From assembly GCF_041435055.1 (NCBI RefSeq), contig NZ_CP108002.1, positions 2,294,001-2,358,000 of the forward strand: a DNA stretch of 64,000 nucleotides, written 5' to 3'. Within the stretch, counting starts at the first letter, position 1, and each line of letters begins with the position of its first letter. Below the pieces are notes generated by a model, which was not told where the DNA came from, did not search any database, and worked only from the letters and a program-made list of their open reading frames with translations. Below are positions 54,102 through 63,056 of the stretch, one piece after another. The translations under genes and the position numbers were made by a program. Source of the DNA: Streptomyces sp. NBC_00341 (GTDB taxonomy: Bacteria > Actinomycetota > Actinomycetes > Streptomycetales > Streptomycetaceae).

Positions 54102-57100
54102 TCAGTTCCGGTACGCCTCGACGAGAGCGGCGGCCTCCTTCACGGAGAGGCCGCCGCTCTCGGCGTACGCGGCCTCGAAGGCGGTGTCCCCGAGGACGGC
54201 CCGCGCCAGCGCCTCTGCCGCCTCGTGGTTCTCCCGCTCCATCGCCGTCGGCACGTGCCCGCTCGGCAGCATGTCCCGGCAGGCGGCCAGCAGTTGTACC
54301 GCCAGGGCCGCTGCGCGCTCCCCGCCGAGGCCGCCCAGCGCCCGCGCGGCGGTGACCAGGTGGGTCGCGGCCATGTGCGGCGCCACCATCTGCGTCAGCG
54401 GGTCGTCGGACCGCTCCAGCGCCTCCCGGCTCCGGCCCAGGGCCTCCGCGTACAGCCCGTCGATGGTGTCCAGCCAGGCCACCGCGCCCACCACGAAACC
54501 GTGGAAGACCGCCTCGGTCTCCGCCGTGAACTCCTCGCACAGCGCGGCGAGATGCACGCGGGCCTCGCCGGTACGGCCGGAGCGCCCCAGCCACATGGCC
54601 AGGAAGAGCCGGGCGAAGGACCTCGCCCCGTGCCCCACGTGCCACGTCTCATCGAGCACCTCCCGCAGGATGGCCTCGCCCTCCGGACCGCGGCCCAGCT
54701 CGGTCAGGGCGGAGGCGTACCGGGTGCGGAGCACCGACACCTGGGCCCGTGCGCCGATCTTCTCCGCGTAGCCGATCGCGGCCAGGTAGTCCTCGGCCGC
54801 CCGGCCGTAGTCGCCCCGCTTCTCGTTGGCCTCGCCCCGCGAGGAGAGCGCCTCCGCGACACCCCAGTCGTCCCCGAGCCTGGCGAAGATCTCCAGGCTC
54901 TCGTCGGCGTCCCCACGGGCCTCGCCCGCCCAGTCGAGCCGGTTGGCCAGCACGTTGGCGCGCATCTGGAGCGCCGAGGCCAGCTCCCACTCGTAGCCGA
55001 AGCCCCGTGCGGCCCGGACCGTCTCCTCCAGCAGTTCACGCAGTGCGCTCATGTCACCGGTGACCAGCACCGCGAAGAACCAGAGCGAGGCCGGGAAGCG
55101 GCAGGTCTGCGGCTGGCCCGCCCGGTAGGTGTTCGCGATGGCGCGCAGCCGCGCCATGCTGTCGATGCTCGTCCACTCGTCCATGCCGTGGTCCGAGCTG
55201 ACCATCCGGACCAGCGCCACCTGGCGCCGCGCCTCCTGGAGCAGCTCGGGGCTCATCGGCGGGGGCGCGTCGGTACAGGTCTCGCGCAGGGAGGGCGCGG
55301 GGCTGCCGGGCGGGGCGAACGGATCGGGGCCGAGGGCCGAGGCGGCCTCGGCCCAGTGCAGGGCGTCGGTGCTCAGATCGCGTATGTGCCAGTACCAGGA
55401 GAGCGAGAGCACCATGCAGAGCGCCTCCTGCTCGTCCCGTGCGGCGACGGCGTGCCGCAGGGCGGAGCGCAGGTTCTCGTACTCGCGTCGGAACTGCTCG
55501 ATCGCGGCGAGCTGCCCGGCGCCCCGGAGCCCGGGGTCGGTGGTACGGGCCAGCTCCCGGAAGAACACCAGGTGCCGGCGCTCCACGGTGTCCCGCTCCG
55601 CCGCCTCGTCGAGCCGTTCGGCGGCGTACTCGCCGACGGTCTCCAGGAGGCGGTAGCGCATCCGGCCGTCCTCGGCGGGTGCGGCGACGACGAGCGACTT
55701 GTCGACGAGTGAGCCGAGCACCGCGGCGACATCGTGCGCGTCGTCCGGCCGGTCGGCGCAGACGGCCTCTGCGGCGGCCAGGGTCCAGCCGCCGGAGAAG
55801 ACCGACAGCCGGCGCAGGGCGGTGCGCTCGTGTCCGTCCAGGAGGTCCCAGGACCAGTCGACGACGGCCCGCAGGGTCTGCTGGCGGGGCAGTACGGTGC
55901 GGCTGCCGCCGGTGAGCAGCCGGAAGCGGTCGTCCAGCCGGTCGGCGAGCTGGCGCGGGGTGAGCATCCGGAGCCGGGCGGCGGCCAACTCGATGGCGAG
56001 CGGCAGCCCGTCGAGGCGGTGGCAGATCTCGGCGCAGGCGGCCGCCGTCCGCTCGTCCGCGTCGACCCGGAAGCCGGACAGCGCGGCGGCGCCCCTGTCC
56101 GCGAACAGGCGCAGCGCCATCGGGTCGGGCAGCGGGTCGACGTGCCGGACGAACTCGCCCGGCACGCCGAGGGGTTCACGGCTGGTCGCGAGCACGGTGA
56201 GCCCGGGGCAGCGGGCCAGCAGGTGGTCGGTGAGGGCGGCGGCGGCCTCGATGACGTGCTCGCAGTTGTCCAGAAGGAGCAGCACACGGCGCCCGGTGAG
56301 GTGTTCGGTGAGCCGGGCGAGCGGTTCGGCTCCGCCGCGTTCGACGGCCCTGAGCTCCTCCGCGCCCGCACCGCGCAGCACGGTCTCCCGGCCGCCGAGC
56401 GCGGTGAGGACGGCCTCCGGCACCGCCTCCGGATCATCGACCGGTGCCAGCTCGGCCAGCCAGACCCCGTCCGGCCAGGTGGCGGGATCGACGGATTCGG
56501 CGGCCTCCTGGGAGAGCCGGGTCTTGCCCGCGCCGCCGGGGCCGAGCAGGGTGACGAGACGGGCGTCCGCGAGGTCGTCGCGCAGGGTCTCGATATCGCT
56601 CTCCCGGCCGACGAAGCTGGTGAGCCTGGCCCGGAGGTTGCCTGGCGGGGCGACGGCGACAACACCGGGGACGGGGCCGGGGCGGCCGGGGGCAGGGCTG
56701 GGGCGGCCGGGGGCAGGGCTGGGGCGGCCAGAGACAGGACGGCCTGCGGCCGTGTTGCGGGCAGCGGCTGCGGCGCACTCCGCCGCAGCCCCGGGTATGA
56801 CCGGCAGCACCGGCTCCTGGTGGAGCAACTCCGCGTGCAGGGACCTCAGTTCGGCGCCCGGATCGGCGCCGAGCCGGTCGGCGAGCACGGTGCGCACCTC
56901 CTCGTAGGCGGCCAGCGCCTGGGCGGCCCGTCCGGCGTCGCGCAGGGCGCGCAGCCGCAGCGCCTGGAGCGGTTCGTCCAGGGGGTGCTCGCCGCAGAGC
57001 GCGGCCAGTTCCGGCAGCACCTGCTCGGCCCGGCCGAGGGCGAGCGAGGCGGTGATCCGGGTGCGTCGGGCGTCGAGCCGGCGGGCGGTCCAGCGGGCCG

Positions 57101-57617
57101 CTTCGGCGTGCCGGTCGGGCAGGTCGGCGAGGACCTGTCCGCGCCACAGGCCCAGCGCGTCGTCGAGGACGCTCACGGCCTTGGCGGGATCGCCCTCCTT
57201 CAGGGCCCGCGCCCCCTCCCCCGCGAGGCGCTCGAAGCGGTACAGGTCGACGGTGTCCGGCTCCGCGGCCAGCCGGTAGCCGTTCTCCGCGGAGGCGACC
57301 GCCGCGTGCCCGAGCGCCCGCCGGAGCCGGCCCACGAGTGCCTGGAGGGCGCCCGGCGCGTCGGCGGGCGGATCCCCGTCCCACACCTCGTCGACGAGCA
57401 CGGCTGCGGGCACCGTCCGGCCGGCCCGCAGCGCGAGGACGGTGAGCAGGGCGCGCAGCCGCGCCCCGCCGACGGCGACGGCCGTGCCGTCGTCGCGGAG
57501 TGCCTGGGTGGTACCGAGGATGCTGTAGCGCACGCGCCCATTCTCCGTGACCGGGGCCGGAAGCGGGACCACGGCCCGGCCGGATGCGCGCGGGCCGTCC
57601 GCCGTAGTGCCTGTCAT
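54102..57617 (-). CDS. AfsR/SARP-type regulator with NTPase and TPR domains
   Basis: A 1171-residue transcription factor. An OmpR-like winged helix (about 28-115, VRYSILGTTQALRDDG, then LRALLTVLALRAG) is followed by the BTAD helices (about 120-265, ending YEEVRTVLADRLGADPGAELR). A Pro/Gly linker with DNA-level repeats comes next, then an AAA/NB-ARC ATPase (Walker A LLGPGGAGKTRLSQ, Walker B VLLLLDNCEH, about 350-640) and TPR-like helices to the end. This is the layout of Streptomyces AfsR-like pleiotropic activators of secondary metabolism. The ATG at 57617 has AAAGGGTGGGGG upstream. It is divergent from the M50-like gene. No biosynthetic cluster is visible nearby, so its target is open. Confidence 0.9.
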   Translation of the reverse strand: MTGTTADGPRASGRAVVPLPAPVTENGRVRYSILGTTQALRDDGTAVAVGGARLRALLTVLALRAGRTVPAAVLVDEVWDGDPPADAPGALQALVGRLRRALGHAAVASAENGYRLAAEPDTVDLYRFERLAGEGARALKEGDPAKAVSVLDDALGLWRGQVLADLPDRHAEAARWTARRLDARRTRITASLALGRAEQVLPELAALCGEHPLDEPLQALRLRALRDAGRAAQALAAYEEVRTVLADRLGADPGAELRSLHAELLHQEPVLPVIPGAAAECAAAAARNTAAGRPVSGRPSPAPGRPSPAPGRPGPVPGVVAVAPPGNLRARLTSFVGRESDIETLRDDLADARLVTLLGPGGAGKTRLSQEAAESVDPATWPDGVWLAELAPVDDPEAVPEAVLTALGGRETVLRGAGAEELRAVERGGAEPLARLTEHLTGRRVLLLLDNCEHVIEAAAALTDHLLARCPGLTVLATSREPLGVPGEFVRHVDPLPDPMALRLFADRGAAALSGFRVDADERTAAACAEICHRLDGLPLAIELAAARLRMLTPRQLADRLDDRFRLLTGGSRTVLPRQQTLRAVVDWSWDLLDGHERTALRRLSVFSGGWTLAAAEAVCADRPDDAHDVAAVLGSLVDKSLVVAAPAEDGRMRYRLLETVGEYAAERLDEAAERDTVERRHLVFFRELARTTDPGLRGAGQLAAIEQFRREYENLRSALRHAVAARDEQEALCMVLSLSWYWHIRDLSTDALHWAEAASALGPDPFAPPGSPAPSLRETCTDAPPPMSPELLQEARRQVALVRMVSSDHGMDEWTSIDSMARLRAIANTYRAGQPQTCRFPASLWFFAVLVTGDMSALRELLEETVRAARGFGYEWELASALQMRANVLANRLDWAGEARGDADESLEIFARLGDDWGVAEALSSRGEANEKRGDYGRAAEDYLAAIGYAEKIGARAQVSVLRTRYASALTELGRGPEGEAILREVLDETWHVGHGARSFARLFLAMWLGRSGRTGEARVHLAALCEEFTAETEAVFHGFVVGAVAWLDTIDGLYAEALGRSREALERSDDPLTQMVAPHMAATHLVTAARALGGLGGERAAALAVQLLAACRDMLPSGHVPTAMERENHEAAEALARAVLGDTAFEAAYAESGGLSVKEAAALVEAYRN
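56679..56729. repeat. 21-base in-frame tandem repeat in the regulator linker
   Basis: A 21-base unit (reading GGGGCGGCCGGGGGCAGGGC plus T) occurs at 56679-56699 and 56700-56720, with a partial third copy to 56729. It encodes repeated SPAPGRP in the linker between the BTAD and ATPase domains. The unit length keeps the frame. Confidence 0.9.
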
Positions 57618-57733
57618 GCCCCCACCCTTTACGGAACCACCGGCAGGATGCCAGACGTTCTGGCCGTGTCGCCTGTACGGTCGGGGCTCGCCCGCCCGCT
57701 CCCGTTCCTCCCCGCAGCCACCAGGAGCCGCCG

Positions 57734-58531
57734 ATGACCACCGCACCAGCGCGCAGCGACCGGCGGATCAGCCCGGTCTTCCTCGGGATCGCCGCCGTCG
57801 CGGCGGTGTCCGGGTGGGCGGTGTGGACGGACTTCGCGGATCAGCCGGGGTTCGCCACGTTCCTCTTCGTCACGGCCGCCTGGGTGGTGTCGCTCTGCCT
57901 CCATGAGTACGCCCACGCCAGAACCGCGCTGCACAGCGGCGACATCTCCATCGGCGCCAAGGGATACCTCACTCTTAATCCCCTTCGCTACACCCATGCG
58001 CTGCTGAGCATCGTGCTTCCGGTGCTGTTCGTGATCATGGGCGGGATCGGTCTGCCGGGCGGTGCGGTCTTCATCGAGCGCGGCCGGATCCGGGGCCGCT
58101 GGCGGCACAGCCTGATCTCGGCGGCGGGCCCGCTGACCAATGTGCTGTTCGCGGTCGTGTGCACGGCGCCGTTCTGGCTGGACGCGCTGAGCGGCGTACC
58201 GGACGCCTTCCGGTACGCGCTGGGTTTCCTGGCGCTGCTCCAGGTGACGGCGGCGATCCTGAACTCCGTACCGGTGCCGGGTCTGGACGGATACGGGGTG
58301 ATCGAACCCTGGCTCTCCCACTCGGTGCGCCGCCAGGTGGAGCCGTTCGCCCCGTTCGGACTGATCGCCGTCTTCGCCCTGCTGTGGGTCCCGGGGGTGA
58401 ACACGGCGTTCTTCGACGCGGTCGACGCGCTCCTGCGGTCGCTCGGCGTCAGTGACTTCGACACGTACTGCGGCCTCGACGCCTACCGGTTCTGGCAGAC
58501 GCCGAACGAGATCTGCTCGCTGAACGGCTAG
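57734..58531 (+). CDS. M50-like site-2 protease family membrane protein
   Basis: A 265-residue protein with about six helices. The zinc motif HEYAHA lies near residue 56-61 in helix 2, and PVPGLDGYGV (about 182-191) supplies the second-half Asp in the position of the NPDG motif. This matches the compact rhomboid-like M50 intramembrane peptidases, but the substrate is unknown. The ATG at 57734 follows CAGGAG. It is divergent from the AfsR-like gene across 116 bases, and its TAG overlaps the stop of the next, convergent gene. Confidence 0.85.
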   Translation: MTTAPARSDRRISPVFLGIAAVAAVSGWAVWTDFADQPGFATFLFVTAAWVVSLCLHEYAHARTALHSGDISIGAKGYLTLNPLRYTHALLSIVLPVLFVIMGGIGLPGGAVFIERGRIRGRWRHSLISAAGPLTNVLFAVVCTAPFWLDALSGVPDAFRYALGFLALLQVTAAILNSVPVPGLDGYGVIEPWLSHSVRRQVEPFAPFGLIAVFALLWVPGVNTAFFDAVDALLRSLGVSDFDTYCGLDAYRFWQTPNEICSLNG

Positions 58532-58707
58532 GAGACCGTGCGGGAGGTGCGCTGCCGGCGCAGGTAGTACCAGGCCATGTTGGACGAGAGGCCGACCAGG
58601 AGCACCCAGAGGACCCCGAGGAGCCAGCTGCCCTGCACGAAGGAGATCACGGCCGCGACGACGGCGAGGACGCAGACGGCTACGGCGTAGAGAGCGAGGC
58701 GGGGCAT
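58528..58707 (-). CDS. Small two-helix membrane protein
   Basis: A 59-residue protein with two predicted helices (ALYAVAVCVLAVVAAVISFV and LLGVLWVLLVGLSSNMAWYYL) and a basic C-terminus. The ATG at 58707 has AGGAG upstream at good spacing; longer upstream frames lack one. Its stop shares the four bases CTAG with the stop of the convergent M50-like gene. Function unknown. Confidence 0.8.
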   Translation of the reverse strand: MPRLALYAVAVCVLAVVAAVISFVQGSWLLGVLWVLLVGLSSNMAWYYLRRQRTSRTVS

Positions 58708-58802
58708 GGGGAGGGCTCCTGTCGGGGGGTGGTGCGCGGTCCCCTCCAGTGTCCCCCATGCCCCGGAACGCTCCGAGCGGGGTACGGCCCCGGCGGTGCG
58801 GC

Positions 58803-59513
58803 TCACACGTCGGTGGTGCGCAGCCCCGCGTGTGCCTTGTAGCGGCGGTTGACCGAGATCAGGTTGGCGACCAGCGACTCGACCTGGTGGGCGTTGCGCA
58901 GCCGTCCGGCGAAGATGCCGCGCATTCCGGGGATCCGGCCGGCCAGCGCCTGGACGAGGTCGGTGTCGGCGCGGGCCTCGCCCAGCACCAGCACATCGGT
59001 GTCGATCTCCTCGACCGTCTCGTCCTGGAGCAGCACGGCCGAGAGGTGGTGGAAGGCGGCGGTGACCCGGGACTCCGGCAGCAGGGCGGCGGCCTGCTCG
59101 GCGGCGCTGCCCTCCTCCGGCTTCAGGGCGAAGGCGCCCTTCTTGTCGAAGCCGAGCGGGTTGACGCAGTCGATGACGAGCTTCCCGGCGAGTTCCTCGC
59201 GCAGCGACTCCAGGGTCTTGGCGTGCCCGTCCCACGGCACGGCGACGATCACGACGTCGCTGTCGCGGGCGCATCCTGCGTTGTCCGCGCCCCGGACGCC
59301 GTGGCCGATCTCCTCCGCCGCCGTCTGCGCGCGGTCGGCCGCGCGGGAGCCGATGACGACCTGCTGTCCGGCGCGGGCGAACCGGTAGGCGAGCCCGCGC
59401 CCCTGCGGGCCGGTGCCGCCGAGTACGCCGATGGTCAGGCCGGACACGTCGGGGAGGTCCCAGGGGTCCTTGGCCGGGGGCTTGGGCGCGCTGCCGCTGT
59501 CATTCGTAGTCAT
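58803..59513 (-). CDS. npdG: NADPH-dependent F420 reductase
   Basis: A 236-residue dinucleotide-binding enzyme transferring hydride between NADPH and coenzyme F420. After a short Pro-rich head, the Rossmann motif TIGVLGGTGPQGRGLAYRFARAG lies near 26-48 (in pieces). The NADPH ribose-phosphate site SRAADRAQ follows, then DVVIVAVPWDGHAKTL and VIDCVNPLGFDKKG, typical of the Fno/NpdG family. The ATG at 59513 gives the expected length; a weak CGGGGCC lies upstream. It is divergent from the next hypothetical gene. The F420H2 made would serve F420-dependent reductases. Confidence 0.92.
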   Translation of the reverse strand: MTTNDSGSAPKPPAKDPWDLPDVSGLTIGVLGGTGPQGRGLAYRFARAGQQVVIGSRAADRAQTAAEEIGHGVRGADNAGCARDSDVVIVAVPWDGHAKTLESLREELAGKLVIDCVNPLGFDKKGAFALKPEEGSAAEQAAALLPESRVTAAFHHLSAVLLQDETVEEIDTDVLVLGEARADTDLVQALAGRIPGMRGIFAGRLRNAHQVESLVANLISVNRRYKAHAGLRTTDV

Positions 59514-59651
59514 GGCCCCGACAGTACTTCCAGGTGGCGAGGGCCCGCCCTGTCGCCGGACCGCGATCAGGATCACGTTCCCGGCCCCGTTCGGGTGGTC
59601 TGCGGCCGTTCCCCCGCACGGGTCCCGGAATGTGCTGCAGGATGCCGGGCC

Positions 59652-60254
59652 ATGGATGCCGTACGTGTGGCGCTGCTGCGTGAGGTGCTCGCCGGGACAC
59701 AGTGGCCGGCCGCCACCCGGCGGTTCGCCGGGACGCTGCGCTCGTCCGTCGTCCCGCACGGCGGCGGGCTGCTGCTGGTGGGGAGCGAGGAGTACGAGCC
59801 GTGGCATCTGGCGGCGCACCTGGTCGACGAGTCCACCTGGTCGGGGCTGCCCGAGCTGGCGCCCACGCTGGTACGGCACCGGGTGGCGCCAGGGGACCCG
59901 GCCCACCTGGCGGTGGGCCTGGGCAGGATCGAGGCGGCCGGGCGGGGCGAGACGCTGCTCGTGGTGGCGCCCCGGTCGCCGGGCGAGGGCCTGCTGGAGC
60001 GGGTGCACGACGCGCGCCGGGCAGGGGCGACGGTGCTCTCGCTGGACAACGGCGATCCGGAGGTCCGGGGCCTGGCCCACGAGGCGCTGTCCGTGGCGGG
60101 CGGCGACGAGGTGGACCTGGACACGGTCCAGCACCTGGTGAGCGCGGCGGCCGGGGAGAACAGCGCGCCCGTGCCGCGTGGCCGGCGACGGTTCCGCGAC
60201 CGGCTGTCCCGGCTCGCCGACCAGCTGACGGCTCCCCCGCCGCCGCGCTGGTGA
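59652..60254 (+). CDS. Conserved hypothetical protein
   Basis: A 200-residue cytoplasmic protein without transmembrane segments. Visible features are GGGLLLVGSEEYEPWHLAAHLVDES (residues 38-62, in pieces), a Gly-rich RIEAAGRGETLLVVAPRSPGEGLLERVHDAR region suggesting a Rossmann-like or SIS-type fold, and a basic C-terminal tail (RGRRRFRDRLSRLADQL). I do not recognise the family. The ATG at 59652 follows CAGGATG. It is divergent from the F420 reductase and ended by a hairpin. Confidence 0.75.
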   Translation: MDAVRVALLREVLAGTQWPAATRRFAGTLRSSVVPHGGGLLLVGSEEYEPWHLAAHLVDESTWSGLPELAPTLVRHRVAPGDPAHLAVGLGRIEAAGRGETLLVVAPRSPGEGLLERVHDARRAGATVLSLDNGDPEVRGLAHEALSVAGGDEVDLDTVQHLVSAAAGENSAPVPRGRRRFRDRLSRLADQLTAPPPPRW

Positions 60255-60260
60255 GGGGGC

Positions 60261-60279
60261 GCCGGGGTCCGGCCCCGGC
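60261..60279 (+). terminator. Terminator after the hypothetical gene
   Basis: GCCGGGG-TCCGG-CCCCGGC (60261-60279), a seven-base perfect stem followed by GGTTTCAAAAA, seven bases past the stop. Confidence 0.7.
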
Positions 60280-60333
60280 GGTTTCAAAAACGCGTTTGCC
60301 CCGGCCACGTATCTCGACGGACCATGTGTCCTC

Positions 60334-61644
60334 GTGACCTCTCGCTCCTCCCTGGCCGCCAGGCTCTCCGCGCTCCTTCCCGATCTCTCGCCCTGGCGGT
60401 CCTCCGCCGACTTCCGGCTGCTGTGGGTGCAGGGGCTCGTCACCTTCTTCGGCAGTTCCATGGCGCTGATCGCGCTGCCGCTCCAGATCAAGCACCTCAC
60501 CGGCTCGCCCCTCGCGGTCGGCGCGATGGGCGCGGTCGAGCTGGTGCCGCTGGTCGTGTTCGGCCTCTACGGCGGTGCGCTCGCCGACGCCGTGGACCGC
60601 CGCAAGGTCATCCTGGGCACCGAGGCGGGGCTCGGACTGCTCGCGCTCGTCCTGCTCGTCAACGCCGCCCTGCCGGACCCGCTGCTCTGGCCGCTCTACG
60701 TCGTCGCCGGCGGGGTCTCCGCGCTCTCCGGGCTCCAGCGGCCCGCGCTGGACTCGCTGATGGCCCGGATCGTGCCGCACGACCAGCTGGCCGCGGCCGC
60801 CGCCCTGAACTCGCTGCGCTGGCAGTTCGGGGCGATCCTGGGCCCGTCGCTGGCCGGTGTGGTGGTGGCGTACGCCGGTCACGCCACGGCCTACACGGTC
60901 ACGGTCGTCACGTTCACCGTCTCGGTGTTCCTGTGCCGCCGGCTGGCGCCCGCACCGCCCGTGGAGAAGGGGCAGAAGCCGTCGCTGCGCGGCATCGCGG
61001 AGGGTGCGCGGTACGCCTGGAGCCGGCCGGTGCTGCTGGGGACGTACGCGATCGACATGGCGGCGATGTTCTTCGCGTTCCCCAACGCGATCTTCCCGTT
61101 CCTCAGCGACGAGCTGGACGCCGAGTGGTCGCTGGGTCTGATGTACGCGGCGGGCTCGGTGGGCTCGCTGGTGCTGGGGCTGACCAGCGGCTGGACCAGG
61201 GGGGTGCGCAGACACGGGCTGTTCGTGGTGTTCGGCGCCGCCGTCTGGGGGCTGGCCATCGCGGCGGCGGGCTGGTTCGGCAACGTGTGGCTGGTGCTGG
61301 TCTGCCTGGCGGTGGCGGGCGCGGGCGACATGCTCAGCGGCCTGGGCCGATCCACCATCTGGAACCAGACCATCCCGGAGGAGCTCCGGGGCCGCCTCGC
61401 GGGCATCGAGGTGCTCTCGTACAGCGTCGGCCCGCAGCTGGGCCAGGTCCGGGCCGGCGGGATGGCCGGCTGGACGGGGACCCGTACCGCCGTCTGGAGC
61501 GGCGGGGTGGCCTGCATCGCCTCGGTGGCGCTGCTGGCGGCGGCTCTGCCGAAGCTCCTCACCTACGACTCGGAGACCGACGCGGACGCGCTGCGCAGGC
61601 GCGCACAGCGCGAGGGGGGCCTGGAGGCGGCGCCCGCGGGCTGA
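60334..61644 (+). CDS. MFS transporter, EntS/MFS_3-like
   Basis: A 436-residue 12-helix exporter of the enterobactin-exporter-like (MFS_3) group. Segments are FRLLWVQGLVTFFGSSMALIALPLQI (helix 1), YGGALADAVDRRKVILGTE in the 2-3 loop, LNSLRWQFGAILGPSLAGVVV and LGRSTIWNQTIPEELRGRLAGIEVLSY. Members export siderophores or drugs. The GTG at 60334 gives a typical N-terminus; no strong ribosome site is visible. An iron-box-like site controls the heme oxygenase 2.6 kb away, but nothing links this transporter to iron directly. Confidence 0.9.
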   Translation: MTSRSSLAARLSALLPDLSPWRSSADFRLLWVQGLVTFFGSSMALIALPLQIKHLTGSPLAVGAMGAVELVPLVVFGLYGGALADAVDRRKVILGTEAGLGLLALVLLVNAALPDPLLWPLYVVAGGVSALSGLQRPALDSLMARIVPHDQLAAAAALNSLRWQFGAILGPSLAGVVVAYAGHATAYTVTVVTFTVSVFLCRRLAPAPPVEKGQKPSLRGIAEGARYAWSRPVLLGTYAIDMAAMFFAFPNAIFPFLSDELDAEWSLGLMYAAGSVGSLVLGLTSGWTRGVRRHGLFVVFGAAVWGLAIAAAGWFGNVWLVLVCLAVAGAGDMLSGLGRSTIWNQTIPEELRGRLAGIEVLSYSVGPQLGQVRAGGMAGWTGTRTAVWSGGVACIASVALLAAALPKLLTYDSETDADALRRRAQREGGLEAAPAG

Positions 61645-61682
61645 GCCCGGGGCGCGGGCCCCTCAGCCCGTGGGTGCCGCGC

Positions 61683-61916
61683 TCAGCCGCCCGCGTTCTC
61701 GTCCGGCCCCTGGCGGTCGTGCCACCTGGGGTCGGTCTCCCACTCGAGGTTGCGCTCCCGCGCGGTGTCCATCGCGTGCTGGGCCTCCTGGCGGGAGGCG
61801 TACGGGCCGAAGCGGTCCTTGGCCGGGCACTCGGGGCCCTCCTCGACCTTCTTGTGCTCCAGGCAGTAGTACCACTCGCCCGGTTTGCCGACCGTGCGCT
61901 TCTTGAACAGGGCCAT
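61683..61916 (-). CDS. Small conserved actinobacterial protein
   Basis: A 77-residue soluble protein. Two cysteines ([15 protein letters not shown]) and the stretch [25 protein letters not shown], which resembles SPOR-like repeats, are visible. The ATG at 61916 has GAAAGGAG upstream; the open frame before it is the shadow of the map promoter region. It is divergent from map. Function unknown. Confidence 0.82.
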   Translation of the reverse strand: MALFKKRTVGKPGEWYYCLEHKKVEEGPECPAKDRFGPYASRQEAQHAMDTARERNLEWETDPRWHDRQGPDENAGG

Positions 61917-61974
61917 TACCGGCTCCTTTCCTCTGTGCCATGGTGCCCCGGGAACGCTCGTTAGACTCGCTGGC

Positions 61975-62832
61975 ATGTCTGGCCAGTCGCTGCTTGTACC
62001 AGGGGAGATCACTCCCGTCCGTTCCGTGCCCGGAAACATCCGGCGCCCCGAGTATGTCGGCAAGCCCGCCCCGACGCCGTACACCGGCCCGGAGGTGCAG
62101 GACGCCGAGACCGTGGAGCGCATGCGCGTCGCGGGGCGGATCGCCGCTCAGGCGATGGGTGAGGCCGCGAAGCTCATCGCCCCGGGCGTCACGACGGACG
62201 AACTCGACCGGGTCGCCCACGAGTTCATGTGCGACCACGGCGCCTATCCGTCCACGCTCGGCTACCGGGGCTTCCCCAAGTCGCTCTGCACCTCGCTCAA
62301 CGAGGTCATCTGCCACGGCATCCCGGACTCGACGGTGCTGCGCGACGGCGACATCGTGAACCTCGACGTGACGGCGTACATCAACGGGGTGCACGGCGAC
62401 AACAACGCCACCTACCTCTGCGGTGACGTGGACGAGGAGTCACGGCTGCTCGTGGAGCGCACGGAGGAGTCGCTGAAGCGGGCGATCAAGGCCGTCCGGC
62501 CGGGCCGCCAGGTGAACGTGATCGGACGGGTCATCGAGTCGTACGCGAAGCGCTTCGGGTACGGGGTGGTGCGGGACTTCACCGGGCACGGGATCAACTC
62601 CTCGTTCCACTCCGGCCTGATCATTCCGCACTACGACAGCGAGCACGCCACCACGGTGATGACGCCCGGCATGACGTTCACCATCGAGCCGATGCTGACG
62701 CTCGGGACCCACACCTACGACATGTGGGACGACGGCTGGACCGTGGTGACCAAGGACCGCAAGCGCACCGCGCAGTTCGAGCACACGCTGGTGGTGACGG
62801 AGACGGGCGCCGAGATCCTCACGCTCCCGTAG
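61975..62832 (+). CDS. map: Methionine aminopeptidase, type I
   Basis: A 285-residue metallopeptidase removing the initiator Met. The metal ligands and catalytic His are visible: [29 protein letters not shown] (two Asp), DFTGHGIN (His), TIEPML (Glu) and QFEHTL (Glu). The N-terminal extension (about 40 residues, [17 protein letters not shown]) carries the SH3-binding-like motif of the actinobacterial MapB type. The ATG at 61975 is seven bases after TAGACT, so the transcript is probably leaderless. Confidence 0.97.
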   Translation: MSGQSLLVPGEITPVRSVPGNIRRPEYVGKPAPTPYTGPEVQDAETVERMRVAGRIAAQAMGEAAKLIAPGVTTDELDRVAHEFMCDHGAYPSTLGYRGFPKSLCTSLNEVICHGIPDSTVLRDGDIVNLDVTAYINGVHGDNNATYLCGDVDEESRLLVERTEESLKRAIKAVRPGRQVNVIGRVIESYAKRFGYGVVRDFTGHGINSSFHSGLIIPHYDSEHATTVMTPGMTFTIEPMLTLGTHTYDMWDDGWTVVTKDRKRTAQFEHTLVVTETGAEILTLP

Positions 62833-62862
62833 GGCCTTTCGCTCTCCGGACCCCGACTGCCG

Positions 62863-62887
62863 ACGGCCGCCCCTTCCGGGCGGCCGT
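62863..62887 (+). terminator. Terminator after map
   Basis: ACGGCCGCCC (62863-62872) pairs perfectly with 62878-62887, followed by TTCCGTCTCT, 31 bases past the map stop. Confidence 0.75.
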
Positions 62888-62935
62888 TTCCGTCTCTCCG
62901 GCCGTTTTTACCGACAGGACGTCGGGAAACAGTTG

Positions 62936-62953
62936 ACTTAGGTAAACCTAAGT
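62936..62953. promoter_or_regulatory. Iron-box-like palindrome in the heme oxygenase promoter
   Basis: ACTTAGGT-AA-ACCTAAGT is a perfect 8-2-8 palindrome. It overlaps a TTGACT -35-like box (62933-62938); a GAAGAT -10-like box lies at the normal 17-base spacing. TTAGG/CCTAA arms are those of DtxR-family (DmdR/IdeR) iron boxes, though the usual 19-base consensus has a longer centre. Iron-dependent repression is therefore inferred. Confidence 0.75.
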
Positions 62954-63056
62954 AGGAAGATCGGGACATCGGCCGGCACCGCGGCACAGCGGCGGCGGGC
63001 CGATATTTCCGTCTCTTTCTGGACTTCCCGTCCCCCTTGGTCCCCGGAGGCCCGCC

